Shown here: positions 1 to 8,253 of the stretch, one piece after another
Layout of the letters: the number at the start of each line of letters is the position of its first letter
How positions within the stretch are numbered: the first letter of the stretch is position 1
Assembly (NCBI RefSeq): GCF_003573545.1
Contig: NZ_QWET01000001.1
Coordinates: 124,001-188,000, forward strand
Reading direction: 5' to 3'
Origin: Mariniphaga sediminis
GTDB lineage: Bacteria > Bacteroidota > Bacteroidia > Bacteroidales > Prolixibacteraceae
DNA: 64,000 nt
Notes under the pieces: model-generated
Database searches by the model: none
Told to the model about the DNA's origin: nothing
What the model saw: only the letters and a program-made list of their open reading frames with translations
Made by a program: the position numbers and the translations under genes

Positions 1-314
1 CCCCGGGGCATGGTTATGGTTCTGAAACAGGAAGGGTAAGGGGAACTAAAGGTTCTTATTATGATAAGTATGATGGTATTGTTGAAAACCTTCCTGATTT
101 GGAGCGCCCTCCTCTTCCTCCGGGGGTAACTTCAGGCGGACATGGTGGTTCTCATGGTCGATTAACTGATGAGTTTGTTTCAGCGATTCTTCAAGACAGA
201 AAACCGCTTGTGGATGTTGCAATGGCTTTGAATATGACTGTTGGTGGGGTTGTTGCTCATCAATCGGCGATGAAGGATGGAGAGTGGCTGAAAGTTCCGC
301 AATTTAAATTTTAG
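1..314 (+). CDS. Gfo/Idh/MocA-family oxidoreductase, C-terminal fragment (gene enters from the left edge)
   Basis: Open reading from position 3 with no start inside the window, ending at 312-314. About 103 residues are visible. The last 50 match the end of the Gfo/Idh/MocA protein at 11013-12221 closely: both have a GHGGSH/HHGSH-like glycine-histidine stretch, then a (D/H)EF(V/I)xA(I/L)L...RKP(L/T)VD segment, a VAHQSA/IAHESA segment, and end in a K(V/I)PQF tail. This C-terminal part normally closes the substrate-binding beta-sheet domain of these NAD(P)-dependent sugar oxidoreductases. The Rossmann half lies outside the window, so cofactor binding and any Tat leader cannot be judged. It is followed by 70 bp and then the aldose epimerase gene on the same strand. 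Confidence 0.8.
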   Translation, partial: PGHGYGSETGRVRGTKGSYYDKYDGIVENLPDLERPPLPPGVTSGGHGGSHGRLTDEFVSAILQDRKPLVDVAMALNMTVGGVVAHQSAMKDGEWLKVPQFKF

Positions 315-384
315 TCGCTGTAAAGAATTACTACACAAACAAGAGTGTTGTGGATGCACAATTGAAAATTAGCTGGATGTGTAA

Positions 385-1512
385 ATGAATATAGAAGCAA
401 TCATTAAAAAATACCTTGCTTTCAGGTGGTATATCTTTATTCCTGTACTGATTGGTTTTTGTTCCTGTACATTTAAGGATAAATCGGATGAACAGGTTAA
501 ACGGTATAAATTTCCCGAAGGAGAAGTGTCTCATTTTACTCTGAAGAATAAAAATGGAGTAGAGGTGAAGATAATAAATTATGGAGCTACTGTTACACAT
601 GTTAGGGTTCCCGACCGACTTGGCAACTTATGCGATGTGGTGTTAGGTTTTGACTCAGTACGAAATTACCTGAGTTCGCCTAACCCATATTTCGGTTGTG
701 TGGTGGGCAGATATGCCAACCGGATTGCAAATGCTCAATTTGTGCTAAACGGTGATACAATCAGACTGGCCAAAAACAACGGCGAAAATTCAATACACGG
801 CGGAATTGAGGGTTTTGACCATAAAATTTGGGATGTTAAATCATTTACGGATTCTTCTTTAACCTTATCCTATCTGAGTAAGCATGGAGAGGAAGGCTTT
901 CCCGGTAATTTGAAAACCCGGGTAACGTACACCCTTTCTTCAGATGATGAATTGATTATTGATTATTGGGCAACCACCGATAAACCAACGCCTGTTAACC
1001 TGACGAATCATAGCTATTTCAACTTGTCGGGTGGTAGAGATTCTACCATTCTTAATCATGAACTTTATTTGAATGCAGACCAATATACTGAGGTAAATGA
1101 AGTGTTGATTCCAACGGGCAACATTGTTGATGTAAGGGATGGCGCAATGGATTTTACCCTATCCAAAAGAATTGGCCGGGATGTGAGTCAGGTTGAAAAT
1201 GGATACGATCACAATTGGATAGTAAATAAGCAAAAGGAAAAACTTTCGCTGGCTGCAGTGCTATACGATCCGGTTTCCGGAAGGAAAATGGAGGTGAGAA
1301 CGACCCAGCCGGGGATACAGTTTTATTCAGGAAATTTCTTGAATGAATCAATTGTTGGGAAAAAGGGGATCCGGTATCAGAAATATAGCGGTTTGTGCCT
1401 GGAGACACAATACTATCCTGATTCGCCAAATCATCCTGAATTTCCATCCACCATTTTATATCCGAATGAGAAATATCGTGAAACAACTATTTACAGATTT
1501 TTTGTTGAATGA
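385..1512 (+). CDS. galM: Aldose 1-epimerase (mutarotase), probably exported
   Basis: 375 residues, the usual length of the family plus an N-terminal membrane-targeting segment (residues 13-28) ending in a cysteine-rich GFCSC, which resembles a relaxed Bacteroidota lipobox. The enzyme would interconvert alpha and beta anomers of a free aldose. Family residues are present: NSIHGG with His138, the catalytic acid His209 in LTNHSYFNL, Asp275 in GYDHNW, and the catalytic base Glu340 in LCLETQ followed by a YPDSPNHPEF substrate loop. An exported mutarotase fits a locus where oligosaccharides are opened outside the cytoplasm. The stop codon overlaps the ATG of a tiny ORF (ATGA), so translation may be coupled. 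Confidence 0.9.
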   Translation: MNIEAIIKKYLAFRWYIFIPVLIGFCSCTFKDKSDEQVKRYKFPEGEVSHFTLKNKNGVEVKIINYGATVTHVRVPDRLGNLCDVVLGFDSVRNYLSSPNPYFGCVVGRYANRIANAQFVLNGDTIRLAKNNGENSIHGGIEGFDHKIWDVKSFTDSSLTLSYLSKHGEEGFPGNLKTRVTYTLSSDDELIIDYWATTDKPTPVNLTNHSYFNLSGGRDSTILNHELYLNADQYTEVNEVLIPTGNIVDVRDGAMDFTLSKRIGRDVSQVENGYDHNWIVNKQKEKLSLAAVLYDPVSGRKMEVRTTQPGIQFYSGNFLNESIVGKKGIRYQKYSGLCLETQYYPDSPNHPEFPSTILYPNEKYRETTIYRFFVE

Positions 1513-1670
1513 AAGACTCAATTGAAATAGCCTGGGGGCGACTTCATCCCTTTAATCAAAAGAACCGGTTAAAGAAGGTTTTACTTGGTTCGATATTTAT
1601 TTTTTTGATTGTATCCGGTTGCCGGAACAATTCACTCTTGTTTATTCCCGGCGGCTTATTCGGGAACTGA
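1509..1670 (+). CDS. 53-codon lipoprotein-like small ORF, unknown function
   Basis: The ATG at 1509 overlaps the epimerase stop (ATGA), and the frame stays open to TGA at 1668-1670. The peptide has a basic N-terminus (KNRLKK), a hydrophobic run (LLGSIFIFLIV) and a lipobox-like VSGC at about residues 34-37, followed by only about 17 residues. This looks like a lipoprotein signal followed by almost no mature domain. It may be a very small lipoprotein, or the surviving 5' end of a longer gene that has been truncated. The remaining 50 bp before the aldolase gene show no further open frame in continuity. The reading rests on the coupled start and the signal shape alone. Confidence 0.4.
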   Translation: MKDSIEIAWGRLHPFNQKNRLKKVLLGSIFIFLIVSGCRNNSLLFIPGGLFGN

Positions 1671-1721
1671 TTGGTATTTTGTAACTTATGATTGTGTTTT
1701 ATTAATTAGATATAAAAAATT

Positions 1722-2543
1722 ATGAACGGAAAATCTTTAAGACTGGAAAAACTCTTTAACAAAAGTGACAATGCAGTAATCGTTGCCATCGACCATGGCA
1801 TGTTTGACGGCCCTATTCCGGGGATGATAAACCTGCAGGAGACGGCAAAAAAAATTAATCCCTGTGTCGATGGAGTGCTGCTAAGCCCCGGTATGCTAAA
1901 ACATCTCCGGCCTGCTTTTAACAGCAAAGGCGCTCCCATGCCGATAGTGAGGTTAAACTGGAGCTCTGTTTACTGTTTTCACTGGAATTATAACCAGGCC
2001 TATACGGTTATTGCACAAACAGTGGAAGAGGCGGTAGCCAACGGAGCAGAAATAGTGTTGGTGTCGCTGACCCTGCAAACCGGGAGTGAGAAAACCGATA
2101 CCGACAATGTTAAAGTTTACAGCCGGCTGGTAAACGATGCAGCCAAACTGGGGATTCCGGTTATCGGAGAATATTTTCCCACCCACTCCGGCACTATTTC
2201 GAAAGAACAAATGCATGAGCAGGTATTTTCGAGTTGCCGGATTTTAAGCGAGCTGGGTTGTGACATGATAAAAACATTTTACACCAATGACTTTAAAAAG
2301 GTAACCGAAAGTTGCCCGGTTCCGGTTTTTGGTTTGGGCGCAGACAAAACACCTACCCAGGTTGAGGCATTACAACTGGCATACGATGAAATCAGGGACG
2401 GTGCTAGGGGTGTTGTTTTCGGGCGGAATGCCATTCAGATCCCCAACCCTGCCGGTTTCCAGGCCGCCTTATGCGACGTGGTAAAAAACAACCTTTCTCC
2501 CCGGGATGCCATGGAAAAGCATGGGATTTCAGATGAAGGATAA
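1722..2543 (+). CDS. Class I aldolase of the DeoC/FbaB/LacD/LsrF type
   Basis: 273 residues, a complete single-domain (beta/alpha)8 aldolase. The strand-1 motif VAIDHGMFDG (residues 21-30) and the C-terminal phosphate-binding part (GARGVVFGRNAIQ, around 227-239) are typical of the FbaB/LsrF/LacD branch. Lys184 in CDMIKTFY sits where the Schiff-base lysine is expected. It would cleave a ketose phosphate (or thiolyse a dione phosphate, as LsrF does) in the cytoplasm; no signal peptide is present. It heads a run of nine genes that includes a sugar kinase (25 bp downstream), an isomerase and a triose-phosphate isomerase, so a ketose-phosphate substrate giving a triose phosphate is the simplest inference. 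The exact substrate cannot be read from sequence. Confidence 0.85.
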   Translation: MNGKSLRLEKLFNKSDNAVIVAIDHGMFDGPIPGMINLQETAKKINPCVDGVLLSPGMLKHLRPAFNSKGAPMPIVRLNWSSVYCFHWNYNQAYTVIAQTVEEAVANGAEIVLVSLTLQTGSEKTDTDNVKVYSRLVNDAAKLGIPVIGEYFPTHSGTISKEQMHEQVFSSCRILSELGCDMIKTFYTNDFKKVTESCPVPVFGLGADKTPTQVEALQLAYDEIRDGARGVVFGRNAIQIPNPAGFQAALCDVVKNNLSPRDAMEKHGISDEG

Positions 2544-2568
2544 AGTCGTTTGAGCAAAAATCAGCTAA

Positions 2569-4098
2569 ATGGATAAAGAGGGAACCACTTATGTGATTGG
2601 CATCGATGCAGGGACCACCTCCATCAAGGGAATGTTGATGGATAATAAGGGCAAAATTATAACCACTGCAAAACAGGAATACGTTCTGGATACGGATGGG
2701 GAAGATATTTGTGAGTTGGACGCAGAAATCTATTGGAACGTTACCTGTCAGATTATCCGGGACCTGGTTTTTACATCAGGAATAAAATCAGAACACATCA
2801 GTGGGGTGAGTTTTTCCAGCCAGGGAGAGACATTCATTCCGGTTGACATTTCGGGGAACCCGCTCCGGAAAGCAATTATTTGGTTGGATAACCGGTCGGG
2901 GGAAGAAGCTGTTCAGATAAAAAATAAATTCGGGGCACAAGCCATCATGGCCAAAACCGGTCAGCCGGAAGTGCTTCCCACCTGGACGGCTACCAAAATC
3001 CTGTGGTTAAAAAAGAATGAACCTCAAGTGTTTAGCCAGGCATATAAGTACCTGTTGGTTGAAGATTTTCTTATTTTCCGGATGACCGGTACTTTTTGCA
3101 CCGAGTATTCAGTGGCATCCTCCACACTCTGTTTGGATATTCTGGAGAAAAAGTGGTGGAAGGAGATGCTTGATTTTATTGGCATTTCGGAGAGTCAACT
3201 GCCTGATTTATGCAGCTCAGGTGTTCCTGTCGGAACGCTGACAAAGCAAGCTGCCTCTGCCACAGGATTGAGTATAAAAACCCAGTGTGTGACCGGAGCT
3301 TATGATCATGCCGCCGGCGCTATCGGATCGGCAAATATCCACCCGGGCAATGCAACCCTGACTATCGGCGCTTCGATGGCCATGTGTGTAACTGTTAACA
3401 ATCCGGTGGTTGACTTTTCCACTCAACTCCCCTGCCAGTGCCATGCGGTGGACGGGTTATACTTTCTGCAGCCCTATGCGCAAACGGCAGGAATGGTGTT
3501 AAAGTGGTTTAAGGATGAGTTTTGTACACCGGAAATGGAAGAGGCCGGCCAGACAGGAAAAGATGTGTATGATTTGCTTACCGGGCAGGCGGAAAAAGTA
3601 GCCCCGGGCGTCCACGGGCTGCTGATGTTACCTCACCTGATGGGAACCGGCTCACCGGAGTTTAACCCGAAAGCAACAGGTGTTTTTTTCGGGATTAAAA
3701 TGGGAATGGGCAAAGGGCATTTTATCCGGGCCATCATCGAGGCGGTGTGCCTGATGATACGCCATAACCTGGAGACGATGAAAGGCAGAGGGATTCATGT
3801 CAGTACCCTACATGCCCTGGGGGGGGCTTCCGGGAACAGGTTCTGGAACCAGGTACTGGCTGATATTACCGGGTTACCGGTAGTGACCCCTGAAAATACG
3901 GAGACCTCTGTAACCGGCGCCTGTTTGTTGGCCGGTATCGGTACCGGGATTTTTAAGGATCTGGAAATGGCATGTAAAATCTCGGTGAAACCCGGCTTTG
4001 CCTTCGAACCAATAATGGAGAATCACACATTGTATAACAGGCACTATAAGAGGTATGTGAAATTATATGAATCACTGGAGAATTTTTGGGATTTATAA
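2569..4098 (+). CDS. FGGY-family carbohydrate kinase (xylulokinase/LsrK-like)
   Basis: 509 residues, full family length with the two actin-like ATPase lobes. The N-terminal phosphate loop IGIDAGTTSIKG is at residues 10-21, the catalytic aspartate is probably Asp246 in GAYDHAAGAIGSA, and the C-terminal adenine-site motif is ALGGASGNRFWNQVLADITG. FGGY kinases phosphorylate ketoses or polyols such as xylulose, rhamnulose or fuculose, and also autoinducer-2 (LsrK). The neighbours favour a ketose made by the isomerase at 6868 and then cleaved by the aldolase at 1722. Pairing with an LsrF-like aldolase leaves an AI-2-like substrate as a weaker alternative. The next gene starts 3 bp after the stop, so co-translation is likely. 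Confidence 0.9.
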   Translation: MDKEGTTYVIGIDAGTTSIKGMLMDNKGKIITTAKQEYVLDTDGEDICELDAEIYWNVTCQIIRDLVFTSGIKSEHISGVSFSSQGETFIPVDISGNPLRKAIIWLDNRSGEEAVQIKNKFGAQAIMAKTGQPEVLPTWTATKILWLKKNEPQVFSQAYKYLLVEDFLIFRMTGTFCTEYSVASSTLCLDILEKKWWKEMLDFIGISESQLPDLCSSGVPVGTLTKQAASATGLSIKTQCVTGAYDHAAGAIGSANIHPGNATLTIGASMAMCVTVNNPVVDFSTQLPCQCHAVDGLYFLQPYAQTAGMVLKWFKDEFCTPEMEEAGQTGKDVYDLLTGQAEKVAPGVHGLLMLPHLMGTGSPEFNPKATGVFFGIKMGMGKGHFIRAIIEAVCLMIRHNLETMKGRGIHVSTLHALGGASGNRFWNQVLADITGLPVVTPENTETSVTGACLLAGIGTGIFKDLEMACKISVKPGFAFEPIMENHTLYNRHYKRYVKLYESLENFWDL

Positions 4099-4101
4099 AG
4101 G

Positions 4102-5421
4102 ATGAAAGAAATGGAGTCAAAATCAAATTTTAAACGCCGCGACTTTCTAAAAACCAGTACCGGTGCGGGTTTGTATCTTGCAACCGGAGCTTACGGGAAC
4201 CTTTTAGCCGGTTGTTCTCCGGAAAAACCGGTGCGCATTGGTTTTGTGGGTGTTGGTGGAAGAGGTATGGGAATGTTAAAAGTCGCCCTTTCTATCGAAG
4301 GGGTCGAAGTTCCCGCTGTTTGTGATATCGTGGAAGAAAAAGTGGCCAGGGCACAACGGCTGGTGGAGGAAGCCGGGCAGTCAAAACCAACCGGGTTTAC
4401 CGGTCCGGAAGACTATAAGAAACTGGCAGAGTTAAATAACCTGGATGCCATTTATACCGCGACTCCCATTAATCTGCATACCCCGATTATGCTGGCTGCC
4501 ATGCGCGGTGGAAAATACGGCGGGACGGAAATGCCTGCCTGCGTGGAATATGACCAGGCGTGGGAGTTGGTTGAAACATCTGAAAAGACGGGGAAACCAT
4601 GTATGCTGATGGAAAACTATGCCTATATGCGAAACGTAAAAATGGTTCAGGTAATGAATCAATTGGGGCTATTCGGGGATCTTACCCATTGTGAGTGCGG
4701 CTACCAGCACGATGCAAGATATGCTGGTTTTGGCCCGGATGGTGAAATGCGCTGGAGAGCTTACGGAGGCCAGACAAACGGGAACCCGTATCCTACACAT
4801 GCCATTGGCCCGGTTTCCCAATGGATCAATATTAACCGCGGAAATAGGTTCGAATACCTGGTTTCAATGAGCAGCCGTGCTCTCGGACAAAACTATTACG
4901 CTGAAAAGAAATTCGGGGCAGGGCATCCGGCCGCAACAAAAAAATATGCCCAGGGAGATGTAAATACGTCTCTTATACAGACCCATAACGGGATAACAAT
5001 AACCCTTTATTATGACACGAAAAATCCGAGGCCGATGGATTGGATTTACCGGATACAGGGCACCAAGGGAATATACTCCGGGTCGCTGAATAAAATTTAC
5101 CTGGAAGATAAGAGCCCGGTCCCGCATCAATGGGAAGAGATAGATAACTACGCATCGAAGTATGAGCATCCTTTATGGAAGCAATATGGAGAAAAAGCCA
5201 GGGAAACAGGTCACGGGGGCAGCGATTATTTGTGTATGCTGGATTTTGTTCAGGCAATACGGAATGGGACCGATACACCGATAGATGTCTATGATACTGC
5301 TTCGTGGAGTATCATTACCAAACTTACAGAAGAGTCGGTTGCCAGTAAAAGCAGGCCGGTCGATTTTCCCGATTTCACCCGCGGAAACTGGCAGGTGCGC
5401 AAGCCAGTAAAATTTGAATAA
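4102..5421 (+). CDS. Tat-exported Gfo/Idh/MocA-family protein, GH109-like
   Basis: 439 residues. A twin-arginine leader (KRRDFLKTSTGAG, residues 11-23) is followed by a lipobox-like LLAGC near residue 38. The Rossmann motif VGVGGRGMG lies at about 49-57. The substrate domain carries TEMPACVEYDQAW and YPTHAIGP (Tyr230, His233), the position of the tyrosine and histidine used by GH109 alpha-N-acetylgalactosaminidases, which hydrolyse glycosides through NAD-dependent C3 oxidation and elimination. It may therefore be a glycosidase rather than a dehydrogenase; GH109 membership is inferred from motifs only. It sits in the middle of the sugar operon, and the next gene begins 1 bp after its stop. A second, more typical GH109 lies at 56538. 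Confidence 0.85.
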   Translation: MKEMESKSNFKRRDFLKTSTGAGLYLATGAYGNLLAGCSPEKPVRIGFVGVGGRGMGMLKVALSIEGVEVPAVCDIVEEKVARAQRLVEEAGQSKPTGFTGPEDYKKLAELNNLDAIYTATPINLHTPIMLAAMRGGKYGGTEMPACVEYDQAWELVETSEKTGKPCMLMENYAYMRNVKMVQVMNQLGLFGDLTHCECGYQHDARYAGFGPDGEMRWRAYGGQTNGNPYPTHAIGPVSQWININRGNRFEYLVSMSSRALGQNYYAEKKFGAGHPAATKKYAQGDVNTSLIQTHNGITITLYYDTKNPRPMDWIYRIQGTKGIYSGSLNKIYLEDKSPVPHQWEEIDNYASKYEHPLWKQYGEKARETGHGGSDYLCMLDFVQAIRNGTDTPIDVYDTASWSIITKLTEESVASKSRPVDFPDFTRGNWQVRKPVKFE

Positions 5422-5422
5422 A

Positions 5423-6109
5423 ATGAGGGCCCTGTTTGTATACATATTGACTCTGTTTCTTTTGGGGTGTTCCGGCGCAGGTAAAAAACAAGCCGGCGGG
5501 AGAGCTTTGCTGTTTACCATTTCTCTGGAGCCGAATATTTATGAAAAAAGCGATTACGGAGAGCCCCCGCAATTTGCAATCTGGCTCGAAAATAAAAAAA
5601 CAGGCGGGATACAAACTGTGTTTGTTACCTATCGTACCGCAACTGGGAATTTTGAAGGGAAGGCAGAGTGCCCGGTTTCCCTGCCGGCCTGGATTGGGGC
5701 ATTCCGGAAAGAAACCGGGAGGGATGATATTCCGTCATTAAAAAATCCGGCACCCGAAGCAATTACCGGGCCCACCCCAAAGGTAAAAACATTCAGTGTG
5801 GATGTACAAATACCGGAAGAATCCAACTGGTACTACTATATCGAAATGAATGTTTCCGGTGATTATACCCCGGACTTTCCACGGTTGAAATCGGACGGAT
5901 GGTTCGATTTTCAGGGGAACGGGCAGCCATCGATTATTTACCGGGGAGAAATAACCGGCACGCCCGGAGAAAAATCCAGGCCTAAGCTCATTGGCCGTAC
6001 GGAACAGATGTACCTGTCAACCGCGATAAATGAAGACCTTACCGGTATTGTAAATGCAAAGGAAGTGTTCAGTATGATAAAAGTCGAGTGTATAAACAAA
6101 GGAGGGTAA
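5423..6109 (+). CDS. Exported lipoprotein, DUF2271-like
   Basis: 228 residues from the ATG at 5423; an upstream in-frame TTG at 5414 would overlap the previous gene and is less likely. The signal peptide MRALFVYILTLFLLGC ends in a clear lipobox (LLGC). The mature part contains an AIWLEN...QTVFVT stretch, a LPAWIGAFRKET segment and a GPTPK segment followed by beta-rich sequence, an arrangement resembling DUF2271 proteins. These are periplasmic, often sit beside flavin-modified or exported redox proteins, and have no established enzymatic role. Here it follows an exported oxidoreductase-fold protein, which fits a periplasmic partner role. The domain assignment is tentative. Confidence 0.65.
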   Translation: MRALFVYILTLFLLGCSGAGKKQAGGRALLFTISLEPNIYEKSDYGEPPQFAIWLENKKTGGIQTVFVTYRTATGNFEGKAECPVSLPAWIGAFRKETGRDDIPSLKNPAPEAITGPTPKVKTFSVDVQIPEESNWYYYIEMNVSGDYTPDFPRLKSDGWFDFQGNGQPSIIYRGEITGTPGEKSRPKLIGRTEQMYLSTAINEDLTGIVNAKEVFSMIKVECINKGG

Positions 6110-6119
6110 GGTATTTATT

Positions 6120-6851
6120 ATGAGTAAAATATGGATGTTGGGATTACTGGTTGTGCTTTTTTGCAGGTGTCAGTACGAAACAAACAGAAAAGGAGAAAAT
6201 ATGTCTAAAACTTCGAATATGAATGTAATAAAACTAATGAAAAAGCAAATCTTGTTGGATTCTTCACCCGTTCTGTATGATAAAAAGGTAACTCCGGAAG
6301 AATTTGCAAAAAACTGGACCGTGCACCATAGTGAATGGAAAGTGGAAGGTGACTGGCTGGTGGGCGAAAACAGGGGAAACTGGCCGGGAATGGCGATTCC
6401 GAAACAAGATTTCCCGGGCAACGTGCTGGTGGAATTTGAGGCCCAAACCATCCTGCCCTCTTCGCATGACATCAATGTCATGTGGAACGGGGAATGGCTT
6501 GCCGAAACCGATCAGCGGGGAATAGCTTACGTGGCAGGCCTGCAGGGCTGGTGGACCGGCAAGGTAGGAATTGAAAAATCGAACGACTATAAATTTATGG
6601 TAGGTACCCCTTTATTTGACTTTGTTCCCGGGAAGGTATATAAAATCCAGGCGGGAAGCATCGACGGGCACTGTTTTATCCTGGCCAACGGGAGGTTGCT
6701 GCTTGAAGCGATGGACCCGGAGCCAATCGATACTGAAAAATATACAAAGGTGGGGTTTGAAGCCTACTGCAGTAAAATCAAAATACGCAATATCATTATC
6801 CGGCAGATTCATTGGGAACCTGTTGAAATGAAATATGAACCTGAATTCTAA
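6120..6851 (+). CDS. Exported beta-sandwich (concanavalin-like, DUF1080/DUF1961-like) lipoprotein
   Basis: 243 residues. The leader IWMLGLLVVLFCRC looks like a lipoprotein signal (cysteine at about residue 17). An internal ATG at 6201 would remove the signal, so the longer start is preferred. The mature part has the pattern of laminin-G/concanavalin-type sandwiches: WKVEGDWLVGENRGNWPGMA, then VLVEFEAQTI, a central WNGEW...GWWTGKVGIEK block, and a late VGFEAYCSKIKIRNIII strand, close to the layout of DUF1080 glycoside-processing proteins. A sugar-binding or glycoside-hydrolysing role is plausible. No catalytic residue can be named. The next gene's annotated ATG would overlap its stop by 17 bp if the longer start were used. 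Confidence 0.65.
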   Translation: MSKIWMLGLLVVLFCRCQYETNRKGENMSKTSNMNVIKLMKKQILLDSSPVLYDKKVTPEEFAKNWTVHHSEWKVEGDWLVGENRGNWPGMAIPKQDFPGNVLVEFEAQTILPSSHDINVMWNGEWLAETDQRGIAYVAGLQGWWTGKVGIEKSNDYKFMVGTPLFDFVPGKVYKIQAGSIDGHCFILANGRLLLEAMDPEPIDTEKYTKVGFEAYCSKIKIRNIIIRQIHWEPVEMKYEPEF

Positions 6852-6867
6852 CAAAAAGATAACCAAT

Positions 6868-8244
6868 ATGAAAAAGATTAGAGTAGGATATGTATCCTTT
6901 GGAACGATGTTTTATGAGCCCGCCAATTTAAAAATGATAAGCGCCAGGGCTGAAAAGCAGTTGACCGATGCCGGGCTGGAGCTGGTAAAAACGGACCCTG
7001 TCTTTGGAGAAGGGACTGAGCCGGAGCGGGCCATCCGGGAGCTGAAACTACAGGAATGGGACTTTCTGTTTATAAATATTATTAACTGGATAGATACACG
7101 GGGTGTATTCAGGGTGTTACACGAGTTTCGGAATGAACCCATGATTCTTTACAGTTTGGGAGGTTTTACCGATCACGAAGGACAGTTTGGGGAAAAGGGG
7201 ACCCTCATTTCCCCGGCAGCAGGGGCGGGTTCTACCTCTTTGCGTTTCCCCATGGAGCAGTGGGGAATAAAATTTAAATACCTGTTTAATGCCCCTGATT
7301 CTCCCATGGATATCGAAGGGATACTCTCTTTTGCAAAGGCCGCTGCCGCCATGAAAGGGTTACGGCATGCAAGGCTGGGAATGATTGGCTACAACGACAT
7401 GGGACTGTATTCCACCGGTATTAATCCAACCAAATTGCGCGACCTGATTGGGCCCGAAGTTGAAAGTATGGATATGCTTCAGCTTCAGCGAAAGATGGAT
7501 GCAATTCCTGAAGAGGAAATCAGGGCGGAAGCAAAACGGGTTTCGAAAGATTGGGAATACCCGCTTGGAAAACCCGGTGAAGAGGTGATTCAGAAGGCAG
7601 TCCGTATGTATATGGGAACGGTTGCTTTGTGCAAAGAGAAAAAGTTCGATACCTTCTCGTATAAATGTGTGGATGGCGTTGACCTGGAAATGGGGCTTAC
7701 CCATGCTGTCCCGTCGTCTCTTGTGGCAGATGCCGGTTATCCCTATGTGGATGAAAATGATCTGGGAAATTCGGTGGCACAACTAATCCTGAAATGGATT
7801 TCCGGGAAGCAGGTCACCTTTATTGAACATTACGAACATCACCCTGAATGGATGTTGCTGGGAGAAGATGGTTACTGCCCTTCTGATTTTATTGAAGGGA
7901 AACCACAGATAAAAGATGTATCAACCGTGCTTCTGAAAGGAATTGCCCACTGCTCAAACATGAAAAAGGGGCGCATGACCCTGGCGTGTCTTTCCGAAAC
8001 GAAAGAAGGATACCGGATGCATATTGTTACCGGCAAAGGGAAAGAACGGCCCCGGTGGGTTGAAATGGGCGTACCACTGCCGTCGTGGCCAAGTGTTACG
8101 TTTTATCCGGACGTTCCGGTCAGGCAGGTACTGGATCATGTTCAGTCGCAGCATTTTGCGGCGGTATACGGTACTTATGTAAACGAACTTGTCGACTTGT
8201 GCAAGTTGCTGGAGATTGAAGTTGTACTGGATGCCAGGATTTAA
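6868..8244 (+). CDS. L-fucose/L-arabinose isomerase-family sugar isomerase
   Basis: 458 residues from the ATG at 6868; an in-frame ATG at 6835 would overlap the upstream gene and adds 11 low-complexity residues. The protein opens with IRVGYVSFGTMFYEP, the start of the first Rossmann-like domain of the FucI/AraA fold, and continues with EPMILYSLGGFTDHEG. Near residues 270-310 a VDLEMGLTHA...DENDLG stretch supplies acidic metal ligands, and a C-terminal QSQHFAAVYG offers the expected histidine. The family uses Mn2+ to interconvert aldoses and ketoses in the cytoplasm. With the FGGY kinase and class I aldolase in the same operon, it would provide the ketose. The substrate is unknown; this is not a close FucI or AraA look-alike. 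Confidence 0.85.
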   Translation: MKKIRVGYVSFGTMFYEPANLKMISARAEKQLTDAGLELVKTDPVFGEGTEPERAIRELKLQEWDFLFINIINWIDTRGVFRVLHEFRNEPMILYSLGGFTDHEGQFGEKGTLISPAAGAGSTSLRFPMEQWGIKFKYLFNAPDSPMDIEGILSFAKAAAAMKGLRHARLGMIGYNDMGLYSTGINPTKLRDLIGPEVESMDMLQLQRKMDAIPEEEIRAEAKRVSKDWEYPLGKPGEEVIQKAVRMYMGTVALCKEKKFDTFSYKCVDGVDLEMGLTHAVPSSLVADAGYPYVDENDLGNSVAQLILKWISGKQVTFIEHYEHHPEWMLLGEDGYCPSDFIEGKPQIKDVSTVLLKGIAHCSNMKKGRMTLACLSETKEGYRMHIVTGKGKERPRWVEMGVPLPSWPSVTFYPDVPVRQVLDHVQSQHFAAVYGTYVNELVDLCKLLEIEVVLDARI

Positions 8245-8253
8245 ACTAAAGAA

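Noticed and set aside
1722-4098. Autoinducer-2 processing genes lsrF/lsrK
   Set aside because: Fold similarity only; no lsrG, lsrR or Lsr transporter nearby and an isomerase plus TIM points to a sugar. Kept as an alternative, not a call.
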